Origin: Pseudomonadota bacterium
GTDB taxonomy: Bacteria > Pseudomonadota > Gammaproteobacteria > Burkholderiales > Burkholderiaceae_B
Direction of reading: 5' to 3'
DNA length: 39,419 nt
NCBI GenBank assembly: GCA_023427085.1
Contig: JAEZBO010000014.1
Span: forward strand, 1 to 39,419
The stretch's first letter is position 1. Every line of letters starts with the position of its first letter. This document shows, one piece after another, positions 21,744 to 31,889 of this stretch. The position numbers were made by a program, and so were the translations under genes. The notes under the pieces were generated by a model, which was given only the letters and a program-made list of their open reading frames with translations, searched no databases and was not told the DNA's origin.

Positions 21744-22250
21744 ATGAGACAAGACAGCCGCCTTTCCCGCATGCTTCATGTGCTGCTGCACATGGCCAGG
21801 CACGACGGTCCGTACACCTCCGAGCAGATCGCGCAGATGCTGGCCACCAATCCGGTGGTGGTCCGGCGCACCATGGCCGGCCTGCGCGACGCCGGCTACG
21901 TGCGCTCCGAGAAAGGTCACGGCGGCGGCTGGCGCATCGCCTGCGATCTGCGGACAGTGACGCTGCTGGACGTCCACCTGGCGGTTGGCGGGCCGCAGAT
22001 CTTCGCGATCGGCAACGAAAGCGACAATCCCGACTGCGGCGTCGAGCGGGTCGTCAACGCCGCGCTGCACGATGCGCTGACCCAGGCCGAGCAGCTGTTG
22101 CGCAATCGCCTGCGTGACGTCACGCTGGCCGATCTGGCCCGGCAGTTCGACCTGCTGTGCGTGCAGCAAGGCCATCACCGCGAGGCCGGCCTGCACGAGG
22201 CGGGTGGCACGCGGCTTGCCTCGACGTCGCGGCCAGGACGCGCGCGCTGA
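21744..22250 (+). CDS. Rrf2-family transcriptional regulator
   Basis: 168-residue regulator. The winged helix (about 1-65) has SRLSRMLHVLLHMARH, EQIAQMLATNPVVVRRTM, LRDAGYVRSEKGHGGGWRI, the standard Rrf2 opening. Three cysteines (C67, C98, C139) are far apart and do not form the Fe-S cluster motif of IscR or NsrR, so it is probably an Fe-S-free, perhaps thiol-sensing, member such as the YwnA or CymR type. I use the ATG at 21744 (GGA 6 nt upstream); a longer reading exists in frame but lacks family sequence. Divergent from the TrxR-like gene, with a shared 106-bp control region. Confidence 0.88.
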   Translation: MRQDSRLSRMLHVLLHMARHDGPYTSEQIAQMLATNPVVVRRTMAGLRDAGYVRSEKGHGGGWRIACDLRTVTLLDVHLAVGGPQIFAIGNESDNPDCGVERVVNAALHDALTQAEQLLRNRLRDVTLADLARQFDLLCVQQGHHREAGLHEAGGTRLASTSRPGRAR

Positions 22251-22340
22251 CGCCGAGCTGGCTGGACCACGTTCGATCCCAGGTGGCTTGCTGATCGGCT
22301 GTTTCGCCGGCTGGCCGCATTGGGCCTGCCGAGCGTGCGC

Positions 22341-22368
22341 AAAAAAACGGCGCGATCGCTCGCGCCGT
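22341..22368 (-). terminator. Intrinsic terminator of the liv operon
   Basis: ACGGCGCGA (22347-22355) and TCGCGCCGT (22360-22368) form a perfect 9-bp stem with a 4-nt loop. On the minus strand the stem is followed by seven U (A-run at 22341-22347), 28 nt past the livF stop. Confidence 0.92.
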
Positions 22369-22395
22369 CGTTGCCGCGTCAGGCCGTGCCTGGCC

Positions 22396-23151
22396 TCAGC
22401 CCTCTTCGCCCAGATAGGCTTCGCGGACCTTGGGATCGTGCAGCAGTTGGTCGGCCTGTCCGGCCAGGATCAGCTCGCCCGACTCCATCACGTAACCGCG
22501 ATGGCTGGTCTCGAGCGCCAGCTTGGCGTTCTGTTCGATCAGCAGGATCGTCACGCCTTCGGCGGCGATCATGCGCACCACCTCGAAGACCTTCTCGACC
22601 ATCAGCGGCGCCAGCCCCATCGACGGTTCGTCGAGCAGCAACAGACGCGGCTTGGCAATGATGGCGCGGCCCATCGCGACCATCTGCTGTTCGCCGCCGG
22701 ACAAGGTGCCGGCGGTCTGCTTGCGGCGCTCGGCCAGCCGCGGGAACAGCTCGAACACCCGTTCGGTATCCTGCCGGATGCCGGCCGGATCACGGCGGGT
22801 GTAGCCGCCCATCGCCAGGTTTTCCTCGATGGTCAGCTGGCCGAAGATGCCACGGCCTTCGGGCACCATCACCAGGCCCCGGCGCACCAGTTCGAAGGAC
22901 CTGGTGCCGGTCATGTCCTGGCCGCCATACATCACCTTGCCCCCGGCGACTGGCACCAGGCCGCAGATGGCCCGCAGCGTGGTGCTCTTGCCGGCGCCGT
23001 TGGCACCGATCAGGCAGACCAGCTCGCCTTCGTCGACAAGCAGATTGATGCCGCGCACCGCGCGGATGCCGCCGTAGGCGACCTGCAGGTCCTCGAGCGC
23101 CAGCAGCGGCGCGGCGCCAGAGGCGTGGGAAGACTGTCGTTGCGCGCTCAT
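22396..23151 (-). CDS. livF: Branched-chain amino acid ABC transporter ATP-binding protein LivF
   Basis: 251-residue ATPase. The Walker A motif is GANGAGKST, the Q-loop region includes the family-specific MVPEGRGIFGQLTIEENL, the signature is LSGGEQQMVAMGRAI, Walker B is LLLLDEPSMGLAP, and the switch is in LIEQN. The N-terminus carries about 15 extra residues before the domain (SAQRQSSHASGAA). Its ATG overlaps the livG stop by 4 nt. With LivG it forms the ATPase heterodimer that drives LivHM. Last gene of the operon. Confidence 0.94.
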   Translation of the reverse strand: MSAQRQSSHASGAAPLLALEDLQVAYGGIRAVRGINLLVDEGELVCLIGANGAGKSTTLRAICGLVPVAGGKVMYGGQDMTGTRSFELVRRGLVMVPEGRGIFGQLTIEENLAMGGYTRRDPAGIRQDTERVFELFPRLAERRKQTAGTLSGGEQQMVAMGRAIIAKPRLLLLDEPSMGLAPLMVEKVFEVVRMIAAEGVTILLIEQNAKLALETSHRGYVMESGELILAGQADQLLHDPKVREAYLGEEG

Positions 23152-23947
23152 GCCGCGGCTCCAGGTAGGGTTTCGGCGGTCTGCGCCGCGCCTGCGCCCA
23201 GGTAGGCCTCGATCACCTTGGGATTGCGCTGCACCTCGGCGGGCCGGCCCTCGGCCAGCACCTTGCCGTACTCGAGCACCAGCACGCGGCTGCACAGGCC
23301 CATCACCAGTTTCATGTCGTGCTCGATCAGCAGCACCGTGACGCCGTCGGCGCGGATCTTCTCGATCAGCTGGCGCAGCACCACGGTCTCGGACGCGTTC
23401 ATGCCGGCGGCCGGTTCGTCCAGCGCCAGCAGCCTGGGTTCGGTGGCCAGCGCGCGGGCGATCTCGAGCCGGCGCTGGTCGCCGTAGGAAAGCGACTTGG
23501 ACACGTCGTTGGCGCGCTGGCCGATGCCGACGTAATCGAGCAGTTCGTGCGCGAGCGCCTCGATCTGCGCTTCCTCGCGGCGCGTGGCCGGACTGCGCAG
23601 CACCGCCCCCAGCACGCCGGCGCGGGTGCGCACGTGGCGGCCGATCATGACGTTCTCGATGGCGCTCAGGTTGCCGAACAGGCGGATGTTCTGGAACGTG
23701 CGCGCCAGGCCCAGGCCGGCGATCTCGTGCGGCTTGCGGCCGGTCAGCGACTGGCCGGCGAACGTGGCGGTGCCGCTTTCGGGCACGTAGAGGCTGGTCA
23801 GCACGTTGAACAAGGTGGTCTTGCCCGCGCCGTTCGGACCGATCAGGCCGTAGATCTCGCCGCGCTCGATCTTGAAGCTCACGTCCGACAAGGCCTGCAG
23901 GCCGCCGAAGCGCTTGGACAGGCCGTCGGCCTGCAGCAGGATCTCGC

Positions 23948-23951
<4 letters not shown>
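23148..23951 (-). CDS. livG: Branched-chain amino acid ABC transporter ATP-binding protein LivG
   Basis: 267-residue ATPase. The Walker A is GPNGAGKTT, the LivG-specific GLARTFQNIRLF follows, the signature is LSYGDQRRLEIARAL (the Tyr variant of LSGGQ common in LivG), Walker B is LLALDEPAAGMN and the switch is in LIEHDM. The ATG at 23951 overlaps the livM stop by 4 nt. The C-terminal tail (about 250-267, QTAETLPGAAA) is unstructured. Partner of LivF in the importer. Confidence 0.94.
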
Positions 23952-25029
<1,078 letters not shown>

Positions 25030-25033
<4 letters not shown>

Positions 25034-25959
25034 GCGCGGTCTCCCACACGTTCGCCCATCAGGCCCGAGGGGCGGAAGATCAGCACCAGCACCAGCACGA
25101 TGAAGGCGAACACGTCCTGGTAATGGCTGCCCAGGAAACCGCCGGTCAGGTCGCCGATGTAGCCCGAGCCCAGCGCCTCGATGACGCCCAGCAGCAGGCC
25201 GCCGAGCATCGCGCCGCCCAGGTTGCCGATGCCGCCCAGCACCGCCGCCGTGAAGGCTTTCAGCCCGAGCATGAAACCCATCGTGTATTGCGCCACGCCG
25301 TAGTAGGTGGTGACCATGGTGCCGGCGATCGCGGCCAGCGCCGAGCCGATCAGGAAGGCCGCGGCGATGACGGTATTGATGTTCACGCCCATCAGCCCGG
25401 CCACTTCGCGGTTCTGCGCGGTCGCGCGCATCGCAGTGCCCAGCCGGGTGCGGTGCACGACGAAGGTCAGCAGCGCCATCAGCGCGCCGGCCGAGATCAT
25501 GATGACGATCTGCAGCGTGCTGATGCGGGCGCCCATGACGGTATGCACCTGCGGCACGATGATCTGCGGAAAGCTCAGGTAGTTGCGGCCCCAGATCATC
25601 ATCGCCAGGTTCTGCAGGATGATCGACACGCCGATCGCGGTGATCAGCGCGGCCAGCCGGGGCGCGCGGCGCAGCGGCCGGTAGGCGATCCGCTCGGCGG
25701 TCCAGCCCACCGCCATGCAGGACGGTATGGCGACCAGCAGGCCGGCGCCCAGCACCAGCCAGGCGGACATGTCGGGATGCGAGGCCACCAGCGAGCCCGC
25801 GACGATGGTGACGATCATTGCGCCGATCATGACCACGTCGCCATGCGCGAAGTTGATCAGGCCGATGATGCCGTAAACCATCGTGTAGCCCAGCGCGACC
25901 AGCGCGTACACGCTGCCCAGGGTCAGGCCATTGATGAGTTGTTGTAGGAAGATTTCCAT
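25030..25959 (-). CDS. livH: Branched-chain amino acid ABC transporter permease LivH
   Basis: 309-residue inner-membrane permease with about eight hydrophobic helices. Typical LivH features: the start MEIFLQQLINGLTLGSVYAL, GYTMVYGIIGLINFAHGDV, and the coupling loop TRLGTAMRATAQNREVAGLMGVN. ATG at 25959, 70 nt downstream of the livK stop, with a hairpin in the gap. First gene of the membrane-complex block livHMGF; the following three genes all overlap by 4 nt. Confidence 0.94.
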
Positions 25960-25992
25960 GCTCAGCGCTTACGGCATAAGAAATTGAAGGAA

Positions 25993-26015
25993 CGCGCCCG
26001 CCACCGGAAGGCGCG
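25993..26015 (-). promoter_or_regulatory. Hairpin between livK and livH (attenuator or RNA-stabilising stem)
   Basis: CGCGCC (25993-25998) pairs with GGCGCG (26010-26015) across an 11-nt loop. On the minus strand it is followed by TTCCTTCAATTTCTT, U-rich but broken. Such stems after a binding-protein gene often raise its expression relative to the downstream permeases. Confidence 0.4.
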
Positions 26016-26029
26016 CTGGAGGCACAGGG

Positions 26030-27184
26030 TTACTGCGCCTGGCTGACCATGGTCTCGACCATTTCCCACTTACCGCCCTTGACCTGGTAGATGGTGACCG
26101 AGATTTCCTTCAGGTCGCCCTTGTCGTCGTAGGCGATGTGTTCGCTGGTCGCGCCCTTGCGCTCGAGCTTGGCCAGCACCGGCAGGTACTTGGCCGGGTC
26201 GGCCGAACCGGCCTTCTCGATCGCGGAGATCATGTTCCAGGCGCCGTCGTAGGCGTACGGCGCGTACACGCCGGGCGCCTTCTTGAAGCGGGCCTGGTAG
26301 GCTGCTTCGAAGTCCTTGCCGGCCGCCATCTGCGCCAGCGGCACGCCGGCCAGCGAGGCGTAGGTGCCGTCGGCGGCGTCGCCAGCCAGCTTCAGGAAGG
26401 TTTCGCTACGGGTCATTTCACCCGAGACCAGCGGCGCCTTGATGCCGAGCCTGACGATCTGGCGCTTCATCGGACCCGACTGTGCATCCAGGCCGCCGAA
26501 GAAGATCGCGTCCGGCGCGGTGCCGCGGATGTTGGTCAGGATCGACGTGAAGTCGTTGGACTTGTCGGTGGTGTACTCGCGGCGCACGATCTGGCCGCCG
26601 GCGGCCTTGACGGCCTTCTCGACCTCGTCGGCCAGGCCCTGGCCGTAGGCGGTACGGTCGTCGATCAGCGCGACCTTCTTGGCGCCCAGCTTCTCGACGA
26701 TGAACTTGCCGACCGCGGCGCCCTGCTGCGTGTCGCTGGTCATCATGCGAAAGGCGGTGTCGTACTTCTGCAGCGTGTATTCGGGCGAGGTCGCCATGGC
26801 GATCTGCGGCAGGCCGGCGTCGTTGTAGACACGCGAGGCCGGGATCGTGGTGCCCGAGTTGAAGTGACCCAGGATGCCGGCGACGTCCTCGTCGACCAGT
26901 TGCTGGGCGACCTGCACGCCCACGCGCGGGTCGGCCTGGTCGTCCTTGGACACCAGCACGAAGTTGGCTTTTTCGCCATCGACCTGGATGCCCTTCTTGT
27001 TGGCCTCTTCCAGCGCCAGCGTCAGGCCGTTCTGCATGTCCTCGCCGTAATGCGATTGCGGGCCGGTCAGGGGCGCCGCGAAACCAAAACGGATGTTCTC
27101 GGCGTGAGCCGGCGCGAACGCCAGGCCGACGGCTGCCGTGGCGCAGGCGACGGCGATGCGGTGCATGATTTTTTTCGACTTCAT
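26030..27184 (-). CDS. livK: Branched-chain amino acid ABC transporter substrate-binding protein
   Basis: 384-residue periplasmic binding protein of the Leu/Ile/Val class. A Sec signal (about 1-28, ending APAHA) precedes the mature start ENIRFGFAAPLTGPQSHYGEDMQNG. The conserved blocks GILGHFNSGTTIPASRVYNDAGLP and VALIDDRTAYGQGLADEV shape the ligand cleft. GGAGG lies 6 nt before the ATG. Heads the livKHMGF operon. It is more similar to standard LivJ/LivK than is the orphan paralogue at 18940-20100. Confidence 0.94.
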   Translation of the reverse strand: MKSKKIMHRIAVACATAAVGLAFAPAHAENIRFGFAAPLTGPQSHYGEDMQNGLTLALEEANKKGIQVDGEKANFVLVSKDDQADPRVGVQVAQQLVDEDVAGILGHFNSGTTIPASRVYNDAGLPQIAMATSPEYTLQKYDTAFRMMTSDTQQGAAVGKFIVEKLGAKKVALIDDRTAYGQGLADEVEKAVKAAGGQIVRREYTTDKSNDFTSILTNIRGTAPDAIFFGGLDAQSGPMKRQIVRLGIKAPLVSGEMTRSETFLKLAGDAADGTYASLAGVPLAQMAAGKDFEAAYQARFKKAPGVYAPYAYDGAWNMISAIEKAGSADPAKYLPVLAKLERKGATSEHIAYDDKGDLKEISVTIYQVKGGKWEMVETMVSQAQ

Positions 27185-27230
27185 GATTACCCTCCGAGGC
27201 CACGAAACGCGCGGCCGTTTGGACTTGCTG

Positions 27231-27254
27231 AAAAATCGCGCCCCTTGACGCGAT
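27231..27254 (-). terminator. Possible intrinsic terminator of putA
   Basis: ATCGCG (27235-27240) and CGCGAT (27249-27254) form a 6-bp stem with an 8-nt loop, followed on the minus strand by five U. It lies 56 nt past the putA stop and upstream of livK. The short stem makes partial read-through into the liv genes possible. The 125-bp gap shows no clear liv promoter. Confidence 0.5.
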
Positions 27255-27309
27255 GCCTTGAAACGCCGCCCGGATCGTGTCCAGGTAGGCAGAAAGCCTT
27301 ATATACCGA

Positions 27310-30300
27310 TCAACCTATCGTCATCAGGCTGGCGTTGCCGCCGGCCGCCGCGGTGTTGACGCTGACCGAGCGCTCGGTCAGCAGCCGCTCGACCACATAC
27401 CGTTCGCCGCCGGCCAGCGCGGCCGCGGTCAGCCCTTGCACCGACAGCAGCGCGCCGTCACGCGAGGCGACGCGCCGGTTCAGCGCCAGCAAGGCGTCGC
27501 CGTCACCTTCGAACAGCACCGCCTGATAGTCGGCGCTCTCGATCTGCGCGTCGGCCAGCAGCTCGCCGGCCTCGGCGCGATTCTGCACGTAGGCGCGCGC
27601 CGCCGGCGTATCCAGGAACAGCGCCCGATTGCCGCTGCCGGCCACCGCCTCGGCCTGCGCCTGCGCGCCGTCCAGCGTGGCGGCCACGCACAGCACCACG
27701 CCGCGCGGCACCAGCGCCCAGGTGTTGGCTTCGCCGGTCGGGCCGGGCAGCGTCACCACCCAGGGCTGCTGCGCGGTCAGGCCCTTGATGCGCGGCAGGC
27801 CGGCCGGCCGCTTGGCCAGCAGGCGCAACAGGTACAGCGGACCGCCGGCCTTCGGGCCGGTGCCCGACAGCCCCTCGCCGCCGAACGGCTGCACGCCCAC
27901 CACCGCGCCGATCACGTTGCGGTTCACGTAGAGATTGCCGGCATGGATCCGGCGGGTGACCTGCGCGATGGTCTCGTCGATGCGGGTATGCACACCGAAG
28001 GTCAGGCCATAGCCGGTGGCGTTGATGTCGTCGACCAGCTGGTCGAGCTGCTCGCGCTTGAAACGCAGCACGTGCAGCACCGGGCCGAACACCTCGCGCT
28101 CGAGCGCCTGCAGGCTGTCCAGCTCGATCAGCGTCGGCGCCACGAAGGTACCCTGCCGGCAGTCGGCCGGCAGCTCGACCTGCTCGACCGCGTGGCCGGC
28201 GCCGCGCAGCGCCTGGATGTGGCGCTCGATCGACTGCCTGGCGTCGGCATCGATGACCGGGCCGACGTCGGTCGCCAGCCGGTCGGGGTTGCCCACCGCC
28301 AGCTCGCGCAGCGCGCCGCGCAGCATGTTCAGCACACGATCGGCGATCTCTTCCTGCAGGCACAGCACGCGCAGCGCCGAGCAGCGCTGGCCGGCCGAGT
28401 CGAAGGCCGAGGCCAGCACGTCGAACACCACCTGTTCGGCCAGCGCCGACGAATCGACCACCATCGCGTTCTGTCCGCCGGTCTCGGCGATCAGCGGGAT
28501 GGGATGGCCGGCATCGTCCAGGCGTTCGGCCAGCTGGCGCGAAATCAGGCGAGCCACGTCGGTCGAGCCGGTGAACATCACGCCGCGGACGCGCGCATCG
28601 GCGACCAGTTGCGCGCCGACCGTCTCGCCACGGCCCGGCAGCAGCTGCACCGCGCCGCGCGGCACGCCGGCCGCGTGCAGGATCGCCACGGCCTGCGCGG
28701 CGATCAGCGGGGTCTGCTCGGCCGGCTTGGCCAGCACGGTGTTGCCCGCCGCCAGCGCAGCCGCCACTTGACCGGTGAAGATCGCCAGCGGGAAGTTCCA
28801 CGGGCTGATGCACAGCACCGGGCCGAGCGGGCGATGGGTATCGTTGGAAAAATCGCGTTCGATCTGCAGCGCGTAATAACGCAGGAAATCGACCGCCTCG
28901 CGCACTTCGGCGATGGCGTTGGGCAACGACTTGCCGGCCTCGCGCACGATCAGGCCCAGCAAGGGCTGCATCTGCTCTTCGAGCATCTGCGCGGCGCGCC
29001 GCAGGCACAGCGCGCGCTCGGCGACCGGCGTCGATTGCCAGATCGGCGCGGCGCGGCTGGCGGCCCGCAGCGCGGCGTCGACGTCGGCCGCGTCGGCCTC
29101 GACCACCTGCCCCACCACGTCGCGATGATCGGCCGGATTGCGCACCGCCACCGACCGCTCGGGCGGATACGGCTGGCCTTCATCGTCGAGCATCGGCGCG
29201 GCCCGCCACGGCGTCGCGGCGCTGGCCAGCAGCGCCGACGACAGCGACGCCAGGCGCTGCTCGTTGGACAGGTCCAGGCCGGCCGAATTGGCGCGCTTCT
29301 CGCCGGCGAATTCGTAGAGGTCGCGCGGCAGCGGGATCTTCTCGTGCGGCGCGCCCAGCGGCTGCACGCGGGCGGCGCGCTCGACCGGATCGGCGACCAG
29401 ATCCTCGATCTTGACGTCCTCGTCACCGATCAGGTTCACGAACGAGGTGTTGGCGCCGTTCTCGAGCAGGCGGCGCACCAGGTAGGCCAGCAGCGTCTCG
29501 TGGGTGCCGACCGGCGCATAGACCCGGCACGGGCGGTTCAGCTTGCCTTGCGCGCTGGGGCCGGTGACCTCTTCGTACAGCGGCTCGCCCATGCCGTGCA
29601 GGCACTGGAACTCGTACTGGCCGGGATAGTAGTTCTGCCCGGCCATCGTGTAGATCGCCGCCAGCGTCTGGGCGTTGTGGGTGGCGAACTGCGGGAACAC
29701 CGCCTCGGGCGCCGCCAGCAGCTTGCGCGCGCAGGCCAGGTAGGACACGTCGGTGTAGATCTTGCGGGTGTAGACCGGATAGCCTTCCAGGCCCTCCTGC
29801 TGCGCGCGCTTGATCTCGCTGTCCCAATAGGCGCCCTTGACCAGCCGCACCATGATGCGGTGGCGCGTGCGGCGCGCCAGGTCGATGACGTAGTCGATCA
29901 CGTAGGGCGCACGCTTCTGGTAGGCCTGGATCACGAAGCCGATGCCGTTCCAGCCTTCCAGCTCGGCGTCGGCGCACAGCGCCTCGAGCAGGTCCAGCGA
30001 GATCTCCAGCCGGTCGGCCTCCTCGGCGTCGATGTTCAGGCCGATGTCGTAGCGGCGCGCCAGCCGCGCCAGCTCGATCACGCGCGGCAGCAGTTCGCTC
30101 ATGACGCGGTCGTGCTGGGCGCGGCTGTAGCGCGGATGCAGCGCGCTGAGCTTGATCGAGATGCCCGGGCCTTCGTAGATGCCACGGCCGTGCGAGGCCT
30201 TGCCGATCGCATGGATGGCCTGCACATAGGCGTCGTGATAATGCCGCGCGTCCTCGGCGGTGGTGGCCGCCTCGCCCAGCATGTCGTACGAATAACGGAA

Positions 30301-31116
30301 GCCCTTGGCTTCGAACTTGCGGCTGTTGGCCAGCGCCTCGGAGATGGTCTCGCCGGTGACGAACTGCTCGCCCATCATGCGCATCGCCATGTCCACGCCC
30401 TTGCGGATCAAGGGCTCGCCGCCCTTGCCGATCACCCGCGTGATGGCGCGCGACAGCGACTGCTCGCTGTTGGTGGTGACCAGCTTGCCGGTCAGCACCA
30501 GGCCCCAGGCCGCCGCGTTGACGAACAGCGAGGGCGACTGGCCGACGTGCGAATGCCAGTCGCCGCGGCTGATCTTGTCGCGGATCAGCGCGTCGCGGGT
30601 GGCGCGGTCGGGGATGCGCAGCAGCGCCTCGGCCAGGCACATCAGCGCCACGCCTTCCTGGCTGGACAGCGAGAATTCCTGGATCAGCCCCTCGACGCCG
30701 CCGCCGCGGCGCTTGCTGCGCAGCGCCTGCACCAGCTTGGCGGCCAAGGCCTGGGCGCGATCGCTTTGCGCGGCGCGAGCCTGGCCGATCATCAGCGGCA
30801 CGCATTCCTGCTCGGGGCGGCGATAGGCAGCGGTGATGGCCGCGCGCAGCACCGATTGCGGCGCGACGTTGTGCGCGAACTCGAGGAAGGGCTGCGGTGA
30901 CACCTCGGCATCGGCCGGCGGTTCGTCGGGTTGCACTTCGGCGCCCGACAGGTAGGCCAGCTCGGCCGGCAGGCGGCCCTGCTCGACCTGGTCGAGGTAG
31001 GCCAGCACCGCCTGCTTGATGAACCAGTGGGGCGTGCGCCCCAGCTGATCCGCCGCCGCGCGCAAGCGTGCGCGCAACGCATCGTCTACCTTGACTCCCA
31101 GCGTGGTACTGGCCAT
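27310..31116 (-). CDS. putA: Trifunctional PutA: repressor, proline dehydrogenase and glutamate-semialdehyde dehydrogenase
   Basis: 1268-residue enzyme that oxidises proline to glutamate in two steps, with FAD and then NAD, and represses its own transcription. Residues 1-48 are a ribbon-helix-helix DNA-binding domain (TTLGVKVDDALRARLRAAADQLGRTPHWFIKQAV). The proline dehydrogenase barrel spans about 200-560, with the substrate-binding R548-R549 in YLVRRLLENGAN. The aldehyde dehydrogenase domain spans about 640-1120, with E878 (ETGGQNAM) and nucleophile C912 (GQRCSALR). A C-terminal ALDH-like lid domain ends NTAAAGGNASLMTIG, making it type C as in E. coli. No putP transporter is in the window; LivKHMGF lies downstream. 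Confidence 0.97.
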   Translation of the reverse strand: MASTTLGVKVDDALRARLRAAADQLGRTPHWFIKQAVLAYLDQVEQGRLPAELAYLSGAEVQPDEPPADAEVSPQPFLEFAHNVAPQSVLRAAITAAYRRPEQECVPLMIGQARAAQSDRAQALAAKLVQALRSKRRGGGVEGLIQEFSLSSQEGVALMCLAEALLRIPDRATRDALIRDKISRGDWHSHVGQSPSLFVNAAAWGLVLTGKLVTTNSEQSLSRAITRVIGKGGEPLIRKGVDMAMRMMGEQFVTGETISEALANSRKFEAKGFRYSYDMLGEAATTAEDARHYHDAYVQAIHAIGKASHGRGIYEGPGISIKLSALHPRYSRAQHDRVMSELLPRVIELARLARRYDIGLNIDAEEADRLEISLDLLEALCADAELEGWNGIGFVIQAYQKRAPYVIDYVIDLARRTRHRIMVRLVKGAYWDSEIKRAQQEGLEGYPVYTRKIYTDVSYLACARKLLAAPEAVFPQFATHNAQTLAAIYTMAGQNYYPGQYEFQCLHGMGEPLYEEVTGPSAQGKLNRPCRVYAPVGTHETLLAYLVRRLLENGANTSFVNLIGDEDVKIEDLVADPVERAARVQPLGAPHEKIPLPRDLYEFAGEKRANSAGLDLSNEQRLASLSSALLASAATPWRAAPMLDDEGQPYPPERSVAVRNPADHRDVVGQVVEADAADVDAALRAASRAAPIWQSTPVAERALCLRRAAQMLEEQMQPLLGLIVREAGKSLPNAIAEVREAVDFLRYYALQIERDFSNDTHRPLGPVLCISPWNFPLAIFTGQVAAALAAGNTVLAKPAEQTPLIAAQAVAILHAAGVPRGAVQLLPGRGETVGAQLVADARVRGVMFTGSTDVARLISRQLAERLDDAGHPIPLIAETGGQNAMVVDSSALAEQVVFDVLASAFDSAGQRCSALRVLCLQEEIADRVLNMLRGALRELAVGNPDRLATDVGPVIDADARQSIERHIQALRGAGHAVEQVELPADCRQGTFVAPTLIELDSLQALEREVFGPVLHVLRFKREQLDQLVDDINATGYGLTFGVHTRIDETIAQVTRRIHAGNLYVNRNVIGAVVGVQPFGGEGLSGTGPKAGGPLYLLRLLAKRPAGLPRIKGLTAQQPWVVTLPGPTGEANTWALVPRGVVLCVAATLDGAQAQAEAVAGSGNRALFLDTPAARAYVQNRAEAGELLADAQIESADYQAVLFEGDGDALLALNRRVASRDGALLSVQGLTAAALAGGERYVVERLLTERSVSVNTAAAGGNASLMTIG

Positions 31117-31212
31117 ATCACGATCCGCCTACAGTGGTGTTGCTATTACTAGCGTGTATCGCGGCGGATTATGGCAGCAGTGCTACCCAAGTGTGATAGG
31201 GGTTTACCCTTT

Positions 31213-31252
31213 GTTGCGACGCAAGGTTGCACCCGGTCGGCGCAACCTTGCG
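31213..31252. promoter_or_regulatory. GTTGC-rich palindromic region, candidate PutA operator
   Basis: CGCAAGGTTGC (31220-31230) and GCAACCTTGCG (31242-31252) are perfect 11-bp arms 11 nt apart. TTGCGACGCAA (31214-31224) is an overlapping palindrome. GTTGCA, the core that E. coli PutA recognises, occurs at 31226-31231, and further TTGC half-sites crowd the region. It lies about 100-135 bp upstream of the putA start. Since it also follows the pqiC stop directly, it could instead be a 3' stem of the pqi message, but it lacks a U-tract. Confidence 0.45.
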
Positions 31253-31253
31253 A

Positions 31254-31889
31254 TCACCGTGCGGTGCAGCCCGGCTGGCCTTGTCCGGCCCCCCGCAAAC
31301 CCTGTGCGATCGCCACCGCCAGCGCGTCGATATTGCGCTGGTGGCCTTCGACCGCGGCGGCCACGCCGGCACCGACTTCCTGGCGCAGGCGGCTGCTGCA
31401 GACCGGCGTGGCCGGCCCGTCCGGCGCGCGGCGCGCCCGCCACACCGCATCGAGCTCGACCGCGCGGCCCGCTTCGGTCTCGAAGCGCTGCACGTCGACC
31501 TGCACCCGCCAGACCGGCACGTCGGGCTGCGCGCGCAGGCCCTGCACCGCCGGCACGCCCAGGCGCGCCGACAGCGCCTGCGACAGCGAGGCGCGGAACT
31601 CGTCGGGCAAGGGCCCGACCCAGCGGTCGCCCTGCAGCGACTGGATCTGGCCGGCGCCGGTGCGCACCACCAGTTGCGGCAGGTCGATGTGCGGCGGCAC
31701 GTTGACCGCCAGCACCTCGACCAGCGCGGCGCCGGCCGGCGCGGCATCGGCCGGCGACTGGCCGGCGGCGGACTGCGCGGCCGGCTGGCCGGGCACCAGC
31801 GTGTAGTAGTTGATCGGATCGGACGCGCAGGCGGCCAGCAGCAGGGTCGCGCACAGCGGCATCGAACGTAGGAATCGCGTCATCGTCAT
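31254..31889 (-). CDS. pqiC: PqiC (YmbA-type) outer-membrane-associated lipoprotein
   Basis: 211-residue lipoprotein of the ABC-transport auxiliary/DUF330 family. The signal ends in the lipobox LLAAC, so C21 becomes lipidated. The conserved mature segment begins INYYTLVPG. The central part includes LPQLVVRTGAGQIQSLQGDRWVGPLPDEF, as in PqiC proteins. It is thought to complete the PqiB bridge at the outer membrane. The ATG overlaps the pqiB stop (ATGA). Last gene of the pqiABC run. Confidence 0.92.
   Translation of the reverse strand: MTMTRFLRSMPLCATLLLAACASDPINYYTLVPGQPAAQSAAGQSPADAAPAGAALVEVLAVNVPPHIDLPQLVVRTGAGQIQSLQGDRWVGPLPDEFRASLSQALSARLGVPAVQGLRAQPDVPVWRVQVDVQRFETEAGRAVELDAVWRARRAPDGPATPVCSSRLRQEVGAGVAAAVEGHQRNIDALAVAIAQGLRGAGQGQPGCTAR

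Noticed and set aside
27436..30900. Very long open frame (over 1100 codons) on the plus strand opposite putA
   Set aside because: PutA is unmistakable on the other strand. The plus-strand translation is Arg/His/Gln-rich with no recognisable domain, as expected for the shadow of a high-GC gene.
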